This document shows, piece by piece, positions 5,869-5,875 of a stretch of 5,875 nucleotides of DNA. Under the pieces are notes generated by a model. That model worked only from the letters and a program-made list of their open reading frames with translations, searched no databases and had not been told where the DNA came from. Position 1 is the stretch's first letter. Each line of letters starts with the position of its first letter. The position numbers and the translations under genes were made by a program. The DNA is taken from NCBI GenBank assembly GCA_002293425.1, contig DBDE01000004.1, forward strand, positions 60,025 through 65,899. The letters run 5' to 3'. Source of the stretch: Alistipes sp. UBA940. Its GTDB lineage: Bacteria; Bacteroidota; Bacteroidia; Bacteroidales; Rikenellaceae.

Positions 5869-5875
5869 TCTTCAT
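5804..5875. repeat. Palindromic GAAGAAT-heptad repeat (MITE/REP-like) covering the GH2 start
   Basis: A perfect 23-bp inverted repeat: 5804-5826 is the exact reverse complement of 5853-5875, so it may continue past the edge. The left side has GAAGAGT (5806-5812) plus three tandem GAAGAAT (5813-5833). The right side has two ATTCTTC (5853-5866) plus ACTCTTC (5867-5873). The centre, 5834-5852, is an unrelated GC-richer segment (ACCTGACGGGCGTAAGCCA). I recall similar GAAGAAT-rich repeats in Bacteroidales genomes, where they yield predicted proteins starting MKNEE. It looks like a short non-autonomous dispersed repeat; no transposase is present. Confidence 0.85.

Overview
The window looks like a piece of a Bacteroidota chromosome, most likely order Bacteroidales and perhaps an Alistipes/Rikenellaceae-type genome. 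The taxonomic call is an inference. It rests on moderately high GC, two promoters that fit the Bacteroidota TTTG-N20-TAnnTTTG pattern, A-rich leaders without a Shine-Dalgarno sequence, a tRNA gene without an encoded CCA, and secreted glycan-active enzymes.

Layout. On the + strand, 1-1275 is the 3' two-thirds of dnaK, closed by a strong intrinsic terminator. A well-formed promoter and an 81-residue helix-turn-helix (HTH) protein (1381-1626) follow. A 293-base AT-richer stretch (1627-1919) separates these from three convergent minus-strand genes. It holds a hairpin, two short unassigned reading frames on opposite strands and a weak terminator. The minus-strand genes, in transcription order from the right edge, are a secreted GH2 glycosidase of the exo-beta-glucosaminidase/endo-beta-mannosidase type (5868-3325), tRNA-Lys(CTT) (3275-3203), and a secreted metallo-beta-lactamase-fold protein with a MoaF-like C-terminal domain (3101-1920).

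Three places merit attention. (1) The 5' end of the GH2 gene lies inside a 72-base palindromic repeat built from GAAGAAT heptads. The repeat supplies the only available start codons and nearly all of the signal peptide, while the conserved enzyme begins just after it. (2) The tRNA-Lys promoter is embedded in a perfect 18-bp inverted repeat whose other arm carries a near-matching promoter facing the opposite way, into the GH2 gene. (3) The MBL-fold protein has lost the canonical HxHxDH metal motif (YSDPDY instead), and a 10-base C/G homopolymer lies about 55 bases upstream of its start.

The genes do not form one pathway. DnaK and tRNA-Lys are housekeeping genes. The GH2 enzyme and the MBL/MoaF protein are exported accessory proteins. 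No SusC/SusD pair, transposase, integrase or CRISPR array is visible, and I see no clear multi-gene new system.
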